Origin: Pirellulaceae bacterium
Lineage (GTDB): Bacteria > Planctomycetota > Planctomycetia > Pirellulales > Pirellulaceae
DNA length: 64,000 nucleotides
Assembly: GCA_029243025.1 (NCBI GenBank)
Contig: JAQWSU010000006.1
Span: 372,001 to 436,000 of the forward strand
Direction: 5' to 3'
Position numbers and translations under genes: made by a program. The notes under the pieces were generated by a model. The model worked only from the letters and a program-made list of their open reading frames with translations, had not been told where the DNA came from and searched no databases. Position 1 is the stretch's first letter, and every line of letters begins with the position of its first letter. Below, piece after piece: positions 8,530 through 17,195 of this stretch.

Positions 8530-8594
8530 CACGCGTTTGAATTGAAGTTGGTGATACGGATATCCCGACCTTCCTAATTCGACTGCGAAGTATC

Positions 8595-9086
8595 ATGCGG
8601 CTCACTCTGGTTGACCGAATCATTGAATTGGAACCTGGTCGCATGATCAAGGCGACCAAGAGCCTCACTCTGGCGGAGGAATACTTAGGGGATCATTTCC
8701 CCTTTTTCCCTGTGATGCCGGGTGTGATGATGCTGGAAGTGATGTACCAGGCTGGAGCGTGGCTCGTTCGTTCGACAGAAGATTTCGCCCAGAGCATGGT
8801 CACGTTGTCGGAGGCAAATAACGTTAAATACTCTGATTTCGTGGAGCCTGGTGAAACGCTGGTTGTCACCGCAGAGATCATAAAGCAGGAAAATCGTGTT
8901 TATAAACTGAAATGCCAAGGTGAAGTCGATGGTGCAATCGCCGTTCGAGGACGCTTGGTGTTAGAAAGCTATAACCTTTCTCAATCGGAATCTGCGGACC
9001 CTTCCGTCGATAACTTCGTTACAAGGAATCTACGGGCGAAGTTCGGGATATTGTATCCGGCAGGAAATTCCGAAACCAAGAAATAG
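8595..9086 (+). CDS. FabZ-type 3-hydroxyacyl-ACP dehydratase
   Basis: A single hot-dog domain protein of 163 residues. The FabZ/FabA catalytic pattern is intact: His34 in DHFPFFPVMPG and Glu48 in MMLEVMYQAG. It would remove water from 3-hydroxyacyl-ACP to give trans-2-enoyl-ACP. A C-terminal tail of about 30 residues exceeds the usual FabZ length. It is the first gene of a cassette (dehydratase, ACP, second hot-dog protein, ketosynthase) with the promoter at 8501-8529. Because the cassette lacks the reductases and malonyl transferase, I infer a specialised acyl chain, not bulk fatty-acid synthesis, so I give no gene symbol. Confidence 0.88.
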   Translation: MRLTLVDRIIELEPGRMIKATKSLTLAEEYLGDHFPFFPVMPGVMMLEVMYQAGAWLVRSTEDFAQSMVTLSEANNVKYSDFVEPGETLVVTAEIIKQENRVYKLKCQGEVDGAIAVRGRLVLESYNLSQSESADPSVDNFVTRNLRAKFGILYPAGNSETKK

Positions 9087-9177
9087 TACCGGGATGGCAG
9101 GTTAGCTTCGCAAGTCAACTTCCTGCGAAGGCAGACCGGATCTGGAAGCAATTTGACTAGTTGGGAGACCGTTCGAA

Positions 9178-9564
9178 ATGCCAACCGAACAAGAGGTGTT
9201 TGATAAGATCAGAGCGGCTTTGGTGGATGCTTTGGGTGTCGATGACGACGAGGTCACACCCGAAGCCACTTTGGTCGGCGATTTGGGTGCCGAATCAATC
9301 GACTTTCTCGATATCGTGTTTCGCCTCGAAAAGGCGTTCAACATCGAGATTCCTCGGGCTGAATTGTTCCCCGAAGACATTCTGACCAACGCGGAATACG
9401 TCCAGGATGGAAAAGTCACCGATAACGGCGTGGCGGAGCTGAAAAAGCGAATGCCATTTGCCGACCTTTCCTCCTTCGAAGCCAACCCGTTGGTTCAAGA
9501 GTTTGGAAATCTGTTGACGGTCAACGACATGACTCGTTACGTCAGTAGCAAGGTCAACAAATAA
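9178..9564 (+). CDS. Acyl carrier protein, long form
   Basis: The phosphopantetheine attachment Ser is Ser40 in DLGAESIDFLDIVF, the standard ACP motif with Asp at position -5. At 128 residues it is about 45 longer than ordinary AcpP. The extra part follows helix III and includes an insertion (ADLSSFEANPLVQEFGN). It would carry the growing acyl chain for the flanking dehydratases and ketosynthase. A GGGAG ribosome site precedes the ATG. A perfect ten-base-pair stem-loop follows at 9593-9622. Confidence 0.92.
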   Translation: MPTEQEVFDKIRAALVDALGVDDDEVTPEATLVGDLGAESIDFLDIVFRLEKAFNIEIPRAELFPEDILTNAEYVQDGKVTDNGVAELKKRMPFADLSSFEANPLVQEFGNLLTVNDMTRYVSSKVNK

Positions 9565-9592
9565 GCCGTCATTCACATCTGGGAATTAACCT

Positions 9593-9622
9593 CGTCGGGC
9601 CTGACCCCCCTTAGGCCCGACG
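9593..9622 (+). promoter_or_regulatory. Intercistronic stem-loop after the ACP gene
   Basis: CGTCGGGCCT (9593-9602) and AGGCCCGACG (9613-9622) are perfectly complementary with a ten-base loop GACCCCCCTT. No T-tract follows, so it is not an intrinsic terminator. It may protect the ACP message 3' end or partly reduce read-through into the next gene. Confidence 0.6.
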
Positions 9623-9641
9623 GCAGTCCGTCGAAGTTGCC

Positions 9642-10181
9642 ATGCGATGGTTTTGGATCGACAAATTTAAGTCCTTCGAACGTGGCCGCTCTGCCACGGC
9701 AGTGAAAGCCGTTTCCTTAACGGAAGAACATCTGCAAGGCTATTTCCCTGGCTACCCGGTCATGACACCCACCTTCGTGCTCGAAGGCTTTGCTCAAATG
9801 GGCGGGATTCTGATCAGTGAAATACAGGAATACAAAGAAAACGTCGTGCTGGCGAAGGTCAGTCGGTCCAAGATTCACCGCTATGCAAAAGCCGGCGAAC
9901 TGATGGACTACTCCGTCAATCTGCTCAGCTTGCAAGAAGACGGAGGATTGATCGAAGCGACAAGTCACATCAATGGCGAATTGCAAGTCGAAGCCGAGTT
10001 GACCTTCGCACAAGTCAGTCGCACCGTCATTGATCGTAAGTTTTTCGAGCCCGTCGGCTTGTTACAGATGCTGCGGATCTACGGACTCTATGACGTGGCC
10101 GTGGATGCCGAAGGCAATCCATTGAAAATTCCCGCATATCTACTCGAAGCTGAAAAGGCCGCAACTGGCACCTATTTTTGA
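9642..10181 (+). CDS. FabZ-like hot-dog protein lacking the catalytic His
   Basis: The 179-residue protein aligns by eye with the first dehydratase of the cassette. However, the catalytic His is Tyr34 (GYFPGYPVMTPTFVLEG) and the usual PG after PVM is TP. Glu48 is retained (LEGFAQMGG). The fold should be intact, but canonical dehydration is doubtful. It may form a hetero-oligomer with the active paralogue at 8595 or bind acyl-ACP (inference). The C-terminal part (residues 125-179) is an extension not seen in FabZ. It lies between ACP and ketosynthase, 77 bases from both neighbours. Confidence 0.82.
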   Translation: MRWFWIDKFKSFERGRSATAVKAVSLTEEHLQGYFPGYPVMTPTFVLEGFAQMGGILISEIQEYKENVVLAKVSRSKIHRYAKAGELMDYSVNLLSLQEDGGLIEATSHINGELQVEAELTFAQVSRTVIDRKFFEPVGLLQMLRIYGLYDVAVDAEGNPLKIPAYLLEAEKAATGTYF

Positions 10182-10257
10182 CCGAGTCAGGCGTCGAGCA
10201 CGATTCGCATACCTAGCCCCCCAATCGGGAACCCGGAAACCAAGGACCTTTTTTGAC

Positions 10258-11538
10258 ATGAGAAAGCGAGTGGTGATCACCGGTATCGGATGCATCAATC
10301 CGATGGGCAATGATGTCGAGACGATGTGGCAGGGACTCAAAGAAAGCCAGTCGGGCGTCGATTACACCACCGTGTTCGACGCTAGTCGGTTTCCCACCAA
10401 GATCTCAGCTGAAATACGCAACTGGGATTTAACCGATGTTGGGGAAGATGAAAAGAAATGGACCGAGCGAGCACGCCACACACGGTTTGCGGCCGGAGCC
10501 GCACGACAAGCCATTGACTCGTCAGGTTGCCTCGACGTCACCCCAGACCCAACACGCTTTGGAGTTTACCTCGGAAGTGGTGAAGGCAATCAAGATTTCC
10601 TCTCGTTCGCAAAGATGGTCACAGCCGGACTGACGGAAGAAGGAATTGATACCAGTCTCTTTATCAAGGCTGGACTCGAATCACTCGATCCGATGGCCGA
10701 ACTCGAACAAGAGCCAAATATGCCTGCGGGCTATATGGCCAGCATGTTCAACGCGCAAGGCCCCAATGCAAATTGTCTCACCGCCTGCGCCGCAAGCAGT
10801 CAAGCGATCGGGGAAGCGACCGAAATTATCAGACGGGGTGACGCCGACCTGATGCTATCGGGCGGAACCCATAGCATGATTCATCCCTTTGGCGTCACCG
10901 GCTTTAACCTGCTCACCGCGCTCTCAACCAGCAACGAAGAACCTCAAAAAGCGTCCAGACCATTCGATCGACTACGAAATGGGTTTGTCCTAGGTGAAGG
11001 GGCCGCCATGGTCGTGCTGGAGGAATTCGAGCATGCCAAAAAACGAGGTGCCCAAATCTTCGGCGAAGTTCGTGGCTATGGGACAACCGCCGATGCTTAT
11101 CGTATTACCGATATTCATCCCGAAGGACGCGGAGCCATTGCCTGCATGAAAATGGCGCTGAAAGATGCCGGTGTTTCACCCCAAGATGTTGACTATGTCA
11201 ACGCTCACGGAACCAGTACCACCGTGAATGACAAAGTCGAATCGTTAGCCTGCCGTCAAGTGTTTGGCGAGTTTGCCGATCAAGTACCCATCTCAAGTAC
11301 AAAGAGCATGATGGGGCATCTGATCGCCGCTGCAGGCGTCACTGAACTGATTGTCTGTCTGCTGGCCATGCGAGATAGCGTGCTGCCACCGACGATCAAC
11401 TACGAGAATCCTGATCCACTCTGCGATCTCGATTACATCCCCAACACGGCTCGTGAAGCCAGCTGCAACATCGCGCTGAATAACAGCTTTGGCTTCGGTG
11501 GCCAAAACATCACGCTGGTCGTGGGACGGCCACTCTGA
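10258..11538 (+). CDS. Beta-ketoacyl-ACP synthase II-type (FabF-like)
   Basis: The thiolase-fold condensing enzyme has the full Cys-His-His triad: Cys177 in NCLTACAASS, His317 in NAHGTSTTVND and His354 in KSMMGHLIAAAG. It begins with KRVVITGIGCINPMGN, and the 426-residue length matches FabF. An insertion of about 25 residues (near 115-155, with FIKAGLESLDPMAELEQ) lies before the active site. It extends acyl-ACP by two carbons with malonyl-ACP and ends the cassette. It may instead be a specialised condensing enzyme, as the ACP and dehydratases beside it suggest. Confidence 0.93.
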   Translation: MRKRVVITGIGCINPMGNDVETMWQGLKESQSGVDYTTVFDASRFPTKISAEIRNWDLTDVGEDEKKWTERARHTRFAAGAARQAIDSSGCLDVTPDPTRFGVYLGSGEGNQDFLSFAKMVTAGLTEEGIDTSLFIKAGLESLDPMAELEQEPNMPAGYMASMFNAQGPNANCLTACAASSQAIGEATEIIRRGDADLMLSGGTHSMIHPFGVTGFNLLTALSTSNEEPQKASRPFDRLRNGFVLGEGAAMVVLEEFEHAKKRGAQIFGEVRGYGTTADAYRITDIHPEGRGAIACMKMALKDAGVSPQDVDYVNAHGTSTTVNDKVESLACRQVFGEFADQVPISSTKSMMGHLIAAAGVTELIVCLLAMRDSVLPPTINYENPDPLCDLDYIPNTAREASCNIALNNSFGFGGQNITLVVGRPL

Positions 11539-11725
11539 GCCTAACCGAGCAATCGGACTTTCTCCAGTTCGTTATCCTCTCGGCCGGGAATCATACAGCC
11601 GACCGAACCGCGGGGATGGACTCGGATACTCGTCCTTTCAACTCTTTCGCACATCCGATTTTCGCACATCCCAAACCGCCCCCAACGGCGGGCGACTCAT
11701 CCAGATCCATCGGTCTTCCAGACCA

Positions 11726-12079
11726 CTACCGACCAATGCTGGGAGGGTTCGGATTCAGGAAATCACGGGGCCCCCGAGTCGTGTAGTAAGGGTACGTAAT
11801 GCCGGGTTGAGCTGGTCCCGTTGCTGGACCGGGCATGTTGCCGACGTGAGACTGCGGTCCTCGAAAATGCTTGTTGTGTTTTCCGGCCAGCGGACCACCC
11901 TGCCCACCATTAGGCAAGTAGTTCCTGCTCGCCCCGTAAGGTTCCACCACTGCACAAGCACCACCTCCAGCACAATCGCCACCGCAATCAGAACAACCTG
12001 ATTTCTGTGGACCTAGGTGGCAACCTAGGGATAATGAAGCAGCAAGCAGTACAGCGGATGCGAGAATTCCTCGATTCAT
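11726..12079 (-). CDS. Small Cys/Gly-rich lipoprotein, unknown function
   Basis: The 117-residue product begins with a clear lipoprotein signal: MNRGILASAVLLAASLSL followed by Gly-Cys. A Cys/Gly-rich segment (CSDCGGDCAGGGAC) follows at once, then a Gly/Pro/Tyr-rich tail ending GPRDFLNPNPPSIGR. I recall similar RDFL..NPPSIG endings in planctomycete proteins but cannot verify this here. The frame is open 54 codons further upstream, but the signal peptide fixes the internal start at 12079. The clustered Cys could bind a metal or form disulfides (inference). It is divergent from the gene at 12260. Confidence 0.7.
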   Translation of the reverse strand: MNRGILASAVLLAASLSLGCHLGPQKSGCSDCGGDCAGGGACAVVEPYGASRNYLPNGGQGGPLAGKHNKHFRGPQSHVGNMPGPATGPAQPGITYPYYTTRGPRDFLNPNPPSIGR

Positions 12080-12259
12080 GATTGAGCTCGTTTTACGTTC
12101 ATGAAGTTGATTTCGGTGCTCGCGCATTCGCGAACCTCCCCCCTGATCTAAAGTTTCCATCGACGACAAACTCGGAATAATTGAGGAATTCCGCAGGACC
12201 CCGCAAAGCAACCTAACCACTCCACCCTTCATTCGTCCCATCTACGAGCGTTCACGGCT

Positions 12260-12598
12260 ATGGCAGCTAGCAAAAACAAATGGCAGCTTCGAAGTCCACT
12301 CTCTGAACCGAGTCGCAAGCCGGATCGTGAACCAACCGGTGAAAGTCCTTTTCAACCCAATCCGCGCAAGCCTCTCTGGCAACCACGCTTCGGACTCGGT
12401 TCGATGATGCTCATACTGCTCGTTGCCGCGATGACGGCAGCGATCGGCCGCCAACTAATCCAAGCGGTCGTTTCGGGAACCTCTTCACGCGTCATCTTTG
12501 TGATGTTCGTACTCGTGCTCCCCGTCATACTTCTGATTGTCATGAATCTGCTTCGGCTCGGCAGCAACTGGTTTCGGCGCCAGCCAAGACGAAAATAG
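12260..12598 (+). CDS. Small two-helix membrane protein, unknown
   Basis: A 112-residue protein with a polar, Pro/Arg-rich N-terminal third and two hydrophobic segments at about residues 49-68 and 80-98, ending in a basic tail (RRQPRRK). No family was recognised. It is divergent from the small lipoprotein gene and followed by the structured RNA candidate, which could be its 3' untranslated region. Confidence 0.55.
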   Translation: MAASKNKWQLRSPLSEPSRKPDREPTGESPFQPNPRKPLWQPRFGLGSMMLILLVAAMTAAIGRQLIQAVVSGTSSRVIFVMFVLVLPVILLIVMNLLRLGSNWFRRQPRRK

Positions 12599-12659
12599 TG
12601 GTTTTTTTTAAAGAACCAAGGTCGTTTGGCACACCTATTGCATTTAATGCTGTCGTTCA

Positions 12660-12876
12660 GAACGAAGACATGGGGCCGGTACTGAGAAGAGGCAAATTGT
12701 CGGGGTCGGTCCTGAAGAGGTCTCTGAACACACGCGGGAAGCTCGATTTCTGCTGTTTCGGAACAGAGAATGAGGTTGGAACAGCGGAGATGAGGCAAAT
12801 CGAGCGATTAGCAATAGCTAATTCCGCGACAAATAGGCGAGTCAGGTGTCGGAAACCTGGCTCGCCTGTTTTATTT
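12660..12876 (+). ncRNA. Candidate structured small RNA ending in an intrinsic terminator
   Basis: Three well-formed stems follow each other. GCTCGATTT (12741-12749) pairs perfectly with AAATCGAGC (12797-12805) and encloses a CTGTT-TCGG-AACAG hairpin. ATTAGC (12807-12812) pairs with GCTAAT (12817-12822). The terminator hairpin is at 12836-12866. An imperfect direct repeat (GGGCCGGTACTGAGAAGAGG at 12673 and GGGTCGGTCCTGAAGAGG at 12703) lies in the 5' part. The nearest upstream gene ends at 12598. It could be an independent small RNA or a long 3' UTR; no known family was matched. Confidence 0.45.
12836..12876 (+). terminator. Strong intrinsic terminator
   Basis: GGCGAGTCAGGT pairs with ACCTGGCTCGCC (one mismatch) around a short loop and is followed directly by TGTTTTATTTT. 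It ends whatever is transcribed from 12260 or from the RNA candidate. Confidence 0.88.
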
Positions 12877-13248
12877 TGATCGCATCAAAATAATACACTT
12901 CTCTTCATTTCGATCAATTTTGCAACACTCAAAATGTCGGGTCGATTGTCGCTGGCGAGCAAAAACGGGCTCCAGAAAAAAAAAAATGGGAGTCCTAAGC
13001 GCGGTTTACAAACACGTCGAAATTGGGGCAGCCAACCTTCCTTGACGGTCGATCAACGCGCCTGAGAGACTGGCGGCAGTCGATCAACATCCGAAGTGTT
13101 TCGTGATTGAAACCCCTGTTTTTCTGTTTCGAAACGGCCTTGTGCTAAAAAGTCGGGAGCAGAAACTTGGCCTTTGAGTACATAATGGTCAAAGGGACGT
13201 TCTTTCACTGGAGATCACCACCTTTCCTTCACGAGCAAAATCGAGTCG
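12877..13248. other. Intergenic stretch before the DUF1549 gene
   Basis: No supported gene. It contains a small TTTTGAT-CGC-ATCAAAA hairpin just after the terminator and an A-tract near 12978-12989. No clear promoter boxes were found. Confidence 0.5.
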
Positions 13249-14985
13249 ATGGCTACGAGACAGAGACGAACAGTTTGTCGGGCGATCGGGATTTGGCAAA
13301 TCCTTTTGCTGATTTCGCTGACGGTAAATTCTTCCGACTTGATCGGTAACGAGACATCACCAAAAGCTCTTCAAGGTCCATCGCGCGTCGCTCGAGATTT
13401 TGGGATTCCGCAAGTTGGTGTGATTAACACCCAAATCGGGCAGAGCTGGATCGATAACGAAGTAACACCTTCGGCAGCAGCAACGGACGGCGAATTTTGC
13501 CGCCGATTATTCCTCGATCTAATCGGGCGGATCCCTTCCACCACCGAGTTAGAAAGCTACTTGGCAGACCGTAGGCCGGGAAAGCAACGTCGATTGGTTG
13601 AACGACTTCTTTACGACGATGCATATCGGGTTGAATACACACGCCATTGGTCAACGGTGTGGAACAATACGCTCATCGGTCGAAGCGGTGGTGACGAGCG
13701 CAACAGTCCGATCGATCGCGACGGCATGTTGAAGTACTTGCGAGATAGTTTCGCACACAACAAGCCTTACAACACTCTGGTGAAAGAATTGGTATCGGCC
13801 ACGGGTACCAATAAGCCCGGCACAGACAGCTTTAACGGAGCCGTCAACTTCCTAGCTGGGAAACTTGAGGAGGGCGCGGCTCAGGCGACCGCTCAAACAT
13901 CAAAAATATTCTTGGGTTTGCAGGTGCAATGCACGCAATGCCACAACCATCCGTTCAATGAGTGGAAACAACAACAGTACTGGCAAATGAATGCCTTTTT
14001 TCGACAGACCAGAACGCTACGCCGCTATGAAGCAGGAACGCGTGACGTCCGATTTGTGGAACTCACAGACGAAGATTTTGCCGGTGAAGATCGACCCATC
14101 GAACCGGACATCGCCCGCGTCTATTACGAATTGCGAAACGGAAGACTGGAGGCGGCTCTTCCGACTTTTGTCGATGGGACATCGATCGACCCGAGCGGCT
14201 ATCTTGAGGATGTGAATCGGCGCGAGCAACTCTCGCAATTGATTCTTCGATCTGATTACATGCCTCGAATTATGGTGAATCGAACCTGGGCGCAATTTTT
14301 GGGCTATGGCTTTACAAAACCGGTTGACGATATGGGCCCACACAACCCAGCCGTAAATCCGGAACTGCTCAACTATCTCGCGGATGAATTCAGCAAAAAT
14401 AGCTACGACATCAAACAACTGATGACTTGGATCGTGTTGAGTCAGCCATATGGTCTCAGCAGCAAAACGACGAAGAACAATCGAGAGGACGATCCTCAGT
14501 TGGGCAACCCACCGCAATTCAGTCACTTTTACGTGCGGCAAATGACAGCTGAACAGCTCTACGAATCATTATTGCTAGCGAGTGGTGCAGCGGAGGCTCA
14601 GGGCAGTTACCAAAAGCAGCAAAAAGCCAAGGATGACTGGCTCCGTCAATTCACGATTGCTTTTGGCACCGACGAAGGGGATGAGACAACCACCTTTGAC
14701 GGCACAATCACCCAAACCTTGATGATGTTCAACGGCGACCTGATCAAACAGGCAACGAAAGCTGAAAAAGGCAGTTTCTTGCATGACGTTGTCACCGATT
14801 CACGCAGTCGCTACACGAATCAAATTCAGCAGCTGTTTTTAGCAGCCCTGTCTCGACGAGCTAACAAAACAGAATCCAGAATGGCCCAACAGTTGTTGGC
14901 GGCTTACCCAGGTGACGGGAACGCCGCACTCAAGGATCTGTGGTGGGCCTTGTTAAATAGCAACGAGTTTATTTTGAATCATTGA
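13249..14985 (+). CDS. Secreted DUF1549/DUF1553 protein
   Basis: A 578-residue exported protein of the planctomycete 'PSCyt2/PSD1' type. After an N-terminal hydrophobic segment (about residues 15-33), DUF1549 spans roughly 60-270: FCRRLFLDLIGRIPSTTELESYL and the haem-like CTQCHNHPFNEW near 226. DUF1553 spans about 330-575: RIMVNRTWAQFLGYGF, PVDDMGPHNP, ELLNYLADEF, and the ending LWWALLNSNEFILNH. One CxxCH motif could bind haem c or another metal. The neighbour at 15007 is DUF1501, the usual partner. This pairing is common in planctomycetes, but the biochemical role is not established. Confidence 0.93.
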   Translation: MATRQRRTVCRAIGIWQILLLISLTVNSSDLIGNETSPKALQGPSRVARDFGIPQVGVINTQIGQSWIDNEVTPSAAATDGEFCRRLFLDLIGRIPSTTELESYLADRRPGKQRRLVERLLYDDAYRVEYTRHWSTVWNNTLIGRSGGDERNSPIDRDGMLKYLRDSFAHNKPYNTLVKELVSATGTNKPGTDSFNGAVNFLAGKLEEGAAQATAQTSKIFLGLQVQCTQCHNHPFNEWKQQQYWQMNAFFRQTRTLRRYEAGTRDVRFVELTDEDFAGEDRPIEPDIARVYYELRNGRLEAALPTFVDGTSIDPSGYLEDVNRREQLSQLILRSDYMPRIMVNRTWAQFLGYGFTKPVDDMGPHNPAVNPELLNYLADEFSKNSYDIKQLMTWIVLSQPYGLSSKTTKNNREDDPQLGNPPQFSHFYVRQMTAEQLYESLLLASGAAEAQGSYQKQQKAKDDWLRQFTIAFGTDEGDETTTFDGTITQTLMMFNGDLIKQATKAEKGSFLHDVVTDSRSRYTNQIQQLFLAALSRRANKTESRMAQQLLAAYPGDGNAALKDLWWALLNSNEFILNH

Positions 14986-15006
14986 TTGCCAGCAAGGAGT
15001 AACATC

Positions 15007-16284
15007 GTGCGACATTCAAATCCTTGGATACCCTCGGGGATGTCCCGACGACATTTTCTGAAACATCTCGCCGGGGCATCGGCCATGACCATTCCCGCGA
15101 TGTCACTCACGCGCAGTCTGGAGTTGCATGCCGACGAACTGAAGAAAAACCACAAGGCCGCCATCCTGCTGTGGATGGGAGGTGGACCTTCCACGATGGA
15201 CATGTGGGATCTGAAACCAAACGCTCCGACGGGAGGTCCCTTCAAACCCATTAGCACCTCAGGGGACGTGCAAATCTGCGAGCACCTACCTTTGCTTGCA
15301 AAGAACATGCACCATTTGGCGATTGTCCGATCGATGAGCACCCAAGAGGCGGATCATGGTCGTGGACGCTATTACATGCACACCGGTTACGTGCCAAATC
15401 CCAACATCGAACATCCCAGTTACGGTTCCGTGATTTCCCATGAACTGATGCCTCAACGGAACGATCTGGAAATCCCGCCGTTCGTTTCGGTCGGCGGTAG
15501 CAGCGTAGGGCCCGGTTTCTTGGGAATGGCTTGGGCACCGTTCGTCGTCAACTCGAACGGCAATATCAAGAACCTAAAAATGGGAAAGGACGCGGATCGA
15601 TTAGAGCGTCGCATGGCAGCATTGAAGCTAATCGAGACCGGATACATTGGTCAAAATCGCGGATCCGCTGGAATCGACCACGCCAAGGTGCTCGACAAGA
15701 CGCTCAGCCTGATGACGAGTGAACAGATGAAGGCGTTCAAAGTTCGCGAGGAATCGGAAGCCACTCAAGAACGATATGGGACCGATAACTTCGGCCGCGG
15801 ATGCTTGATGGCGCGACGACTCGTTGAAGCAGGCGTACCATTCGTCGAAGTCGATTTGGGAGGTTGGGACAATCACAGCAACATCTTCCCAACACTGCAA
15901 AACGACAAATTACCCAAAGTCGACCAAGCCATGAGCGCCCTCATCGAAGATCTGGAACAACGCGGTCGGCTGCAGGATACGGCCATCATTTGGATGGGCG
16001 AATTCAGCCGCACACCGCGGATCAATGGCAATACGGGCCGCGACCATTGGGCTCGAGCCTGGAGCGTCGTACTCGGTGGCGCGGGGATGAATGGCGGAAT
16101 CGCGGTTGGCGCCACTAATGCCGACGGTACCCGAGTGGAAACTGAGCCCTACACGTCGCAAGACATCATGGCAACGGTCTGCAAATCACTCGGTATTTCG
16201 ATGGAAAAAACGTTTGCTAGCCGCAGCGGTCGGCCGATGAAAATCGCCAATGGAGGCAAAATTGTGACCGAATTGTTCTCCTGA
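15007..16284 (+). CDS. DUF1501 protein with Tat-type signal
   Basis: The 425-residue product has a twin-arginine-like export signal (MSRRHFLKHLAG, then a hydrophobic stretch). The body fits DUF1501, a sulfatase/alkaline-phosphatase-like family: ILLWMGGGPSTMDMWDLKP, HLAIVRSMSTQEADHGRGRYYMHTG, VEVDLGGWDNHSNIF, MGEFSRTPRINGNTGRDHW. The start is the GTG at 15007, behind AAGGAG at seven bases; a TTG 21 bases earlier lacks such a site. It lies 21 bases after the DUF1549/1553 gene and should be co-transcribed. The substrate is unknown. Confidence 0.93.
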   Translation: MRHSNPWIPSGMSRRHFLKHLAGASAMTIPAMSLTRSLELHADELKKNHKAAILLWMGGGPSTMDMWDLKPNAPTGGPFKPISTSGDVQICEHLPLLAKNMHHLAIVRSMSTQEADHGRGRYYMHTGYVPNPNIEHPSYGSVISHELMPQRNDLEIPPFVSVGGSSVGPGFLGMAWAPFVVNSNGNIKNLKMGKDADRLERRMAALKLIETGYIGQNRGSAGIDHAKVLDKTLSLMTSEQMKAFKVREESEATQERYGTDNFGRGCLMARRLVEAGVPFVEVDLGGWDNHSNIFPTLQNDKLPKVDQAMSALIEDLEQRGRLQDTAIIWMGEFSRTPRINGNTGRDHWARAWSVVLGGAGMNGGIAVGATNADGTRVETEPYTSQDIMATVCKSLGISMEKTFASRSGRPMKIANGGKIVTELFS

Positions 16285-16670
16285 AGCTTGGGAAGCTACT
16301 CGCGCATAAAACACAGAGCGTGAACCCCATCCCTCGAACTACCCGCGGCAATCGGCTCGCCAAAGCCCAATTTCGACCGAGCAAATGCTCGGTCGCCTTC
16401 GTCTATGCCGCAGCTTGAGCAAACCCATCGACGGCGAAATTCCCCGGATTGTGCCACATTCAAGCGAATCGCAAGGTGATCTAACCCTTCAGATCGACTA
16501 AAATAGAGTCCATGTAACTGGCTTCTTATTCGGTACCATTGATCAAAACGCGAGACGTTGTCGCACCCCGGTAGGCGTTGCTCGGAAAACGAAAGCGCTA
16601 GCCAGGTGAAACACGGCAAAATCCTTGCTTCGTATTTTGAGTACTTTCGTCATCCAGAAACGCTTATCCT
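16285..16670. other. Intergenic stretch with hairpins
   Basis: No supported gene lies here. AGCTT-GGG-AAGCT follows the DUF1501 stop, and a perfect eight-base hairpin (GACCGAGC-AAAT-GCTCGGTC) is at 16375-16394. Either may end the upstream message, though no T-tract follows. No clear promoter for the sigma factor is visible. Confidence 0.5.
16375..16394. terminator. Perfect 8-bp hairpin after the DUF1501 gene
   Basis: GACCGAGC (16375-16382) and GCTCGGTC (16387-16394) enclose the loop AAAT, 90 bases after the DUF1501 stop. No run of T follows on either strand, so it may be a processing or stability element and not a full terminator. Confidence 0.35.
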
Positions 16671-17195
16671 ATGTCAACGGCCCGCGATGTATCGTCGTCT
16701 GAATCGATCGACGCGGCTCAGTTGATCGAGGATCATCAGGCTGGCATTTGGCGCTACCTTCGTGCGTTGGGCTGCGACTGCAACGAAGCGGATGATCTGA
16801 CCCAAGAAACCTTCCTAGCAGTATTGCAGCGTCCGTTCAATCAATACAACGCTGCGGCAACCGCCGGTTACTTACGAAAAGTGGCCTACAACCGATTCAT
16901 CAGTGCGAGACGACGATCTGGAAAGGTCGTCCTCATGGAACAGATTGAGGAAGTCGACCAAGCCTGGAGTCGCTTGGCCACCGAAGATCAAGGAGAAGCC
17001 CTCGTCGGAGCGCTGAAGGATTGCTTGAGTCAGCTCTCGGATCGAGCGAGGTGGTCTTTGGAAATGCGATTTCGAGAGCGGAAATCTCGAGTTGAAATTG
17101 CAGAGGCATTACAGATTACGGAACATGGCGCTAAGAACTTAATGCAACGTGCAAAGAAGCAACTACGTGACTGCATCGAAGGAAAAGTGACATGA
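16671..17195 (+). CDS. ECF-type RNA polymerase sigma factor
   Basis: A 174-residue sigma factor with only regions 2 and 4. Region 2 includes IWRYLRALGCDCNEADDLTQETFLAVL and GYLRKVAYNRFISARRR. Region 4 includes LSDRARWSLEMRFRERKSRVEIAEALQITEHGAKNLMQRAKKQL, the helix-turn-helix that reads the -35 element. Its stop overlaps the start of the next gene (ATGA at 17192). That gene encodes a membrane protein, the usual arrangement for a sigma factor and its anti-sigma regulator. Target genes are unknown. Confidence 0.92.
   Translation: MSTARDVSSSESIDAAQLIEDHQAGIWRYLRALGCDCNEADDLTQETFLAVLQRPFNQYNAAATAGYLRKVAYNRFISARRRSGKVVLMEQIEEVDQAWSRLATEDQGEALVGALKDCLSQLSDRARWSLEMRFRERKSRVEIAEALQITEHGAKNLMQRAKKQLRDCIEGKVT

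Noticed and set aside
12598-12879. A 93-codon plus-strand frame over the RNA candidate
   Set aside because: Starts right at the previous stop, has no family pattern, and ends within the terminator hairpin; the stems explain the stretch better.
13249-14985. Calling the CxxCH motif of DUF1549 a proven cytochrome
   Set aside because: One motif inside a domain of unknown chemistry is not enough; haem binding is left open.
16296-16619. A 107-codon minus-strand frame in the DUF1501-sigma gap
   Set aside because: No ribosome site, no domain and poor composition; the hairpin at 16375 lies inside it.
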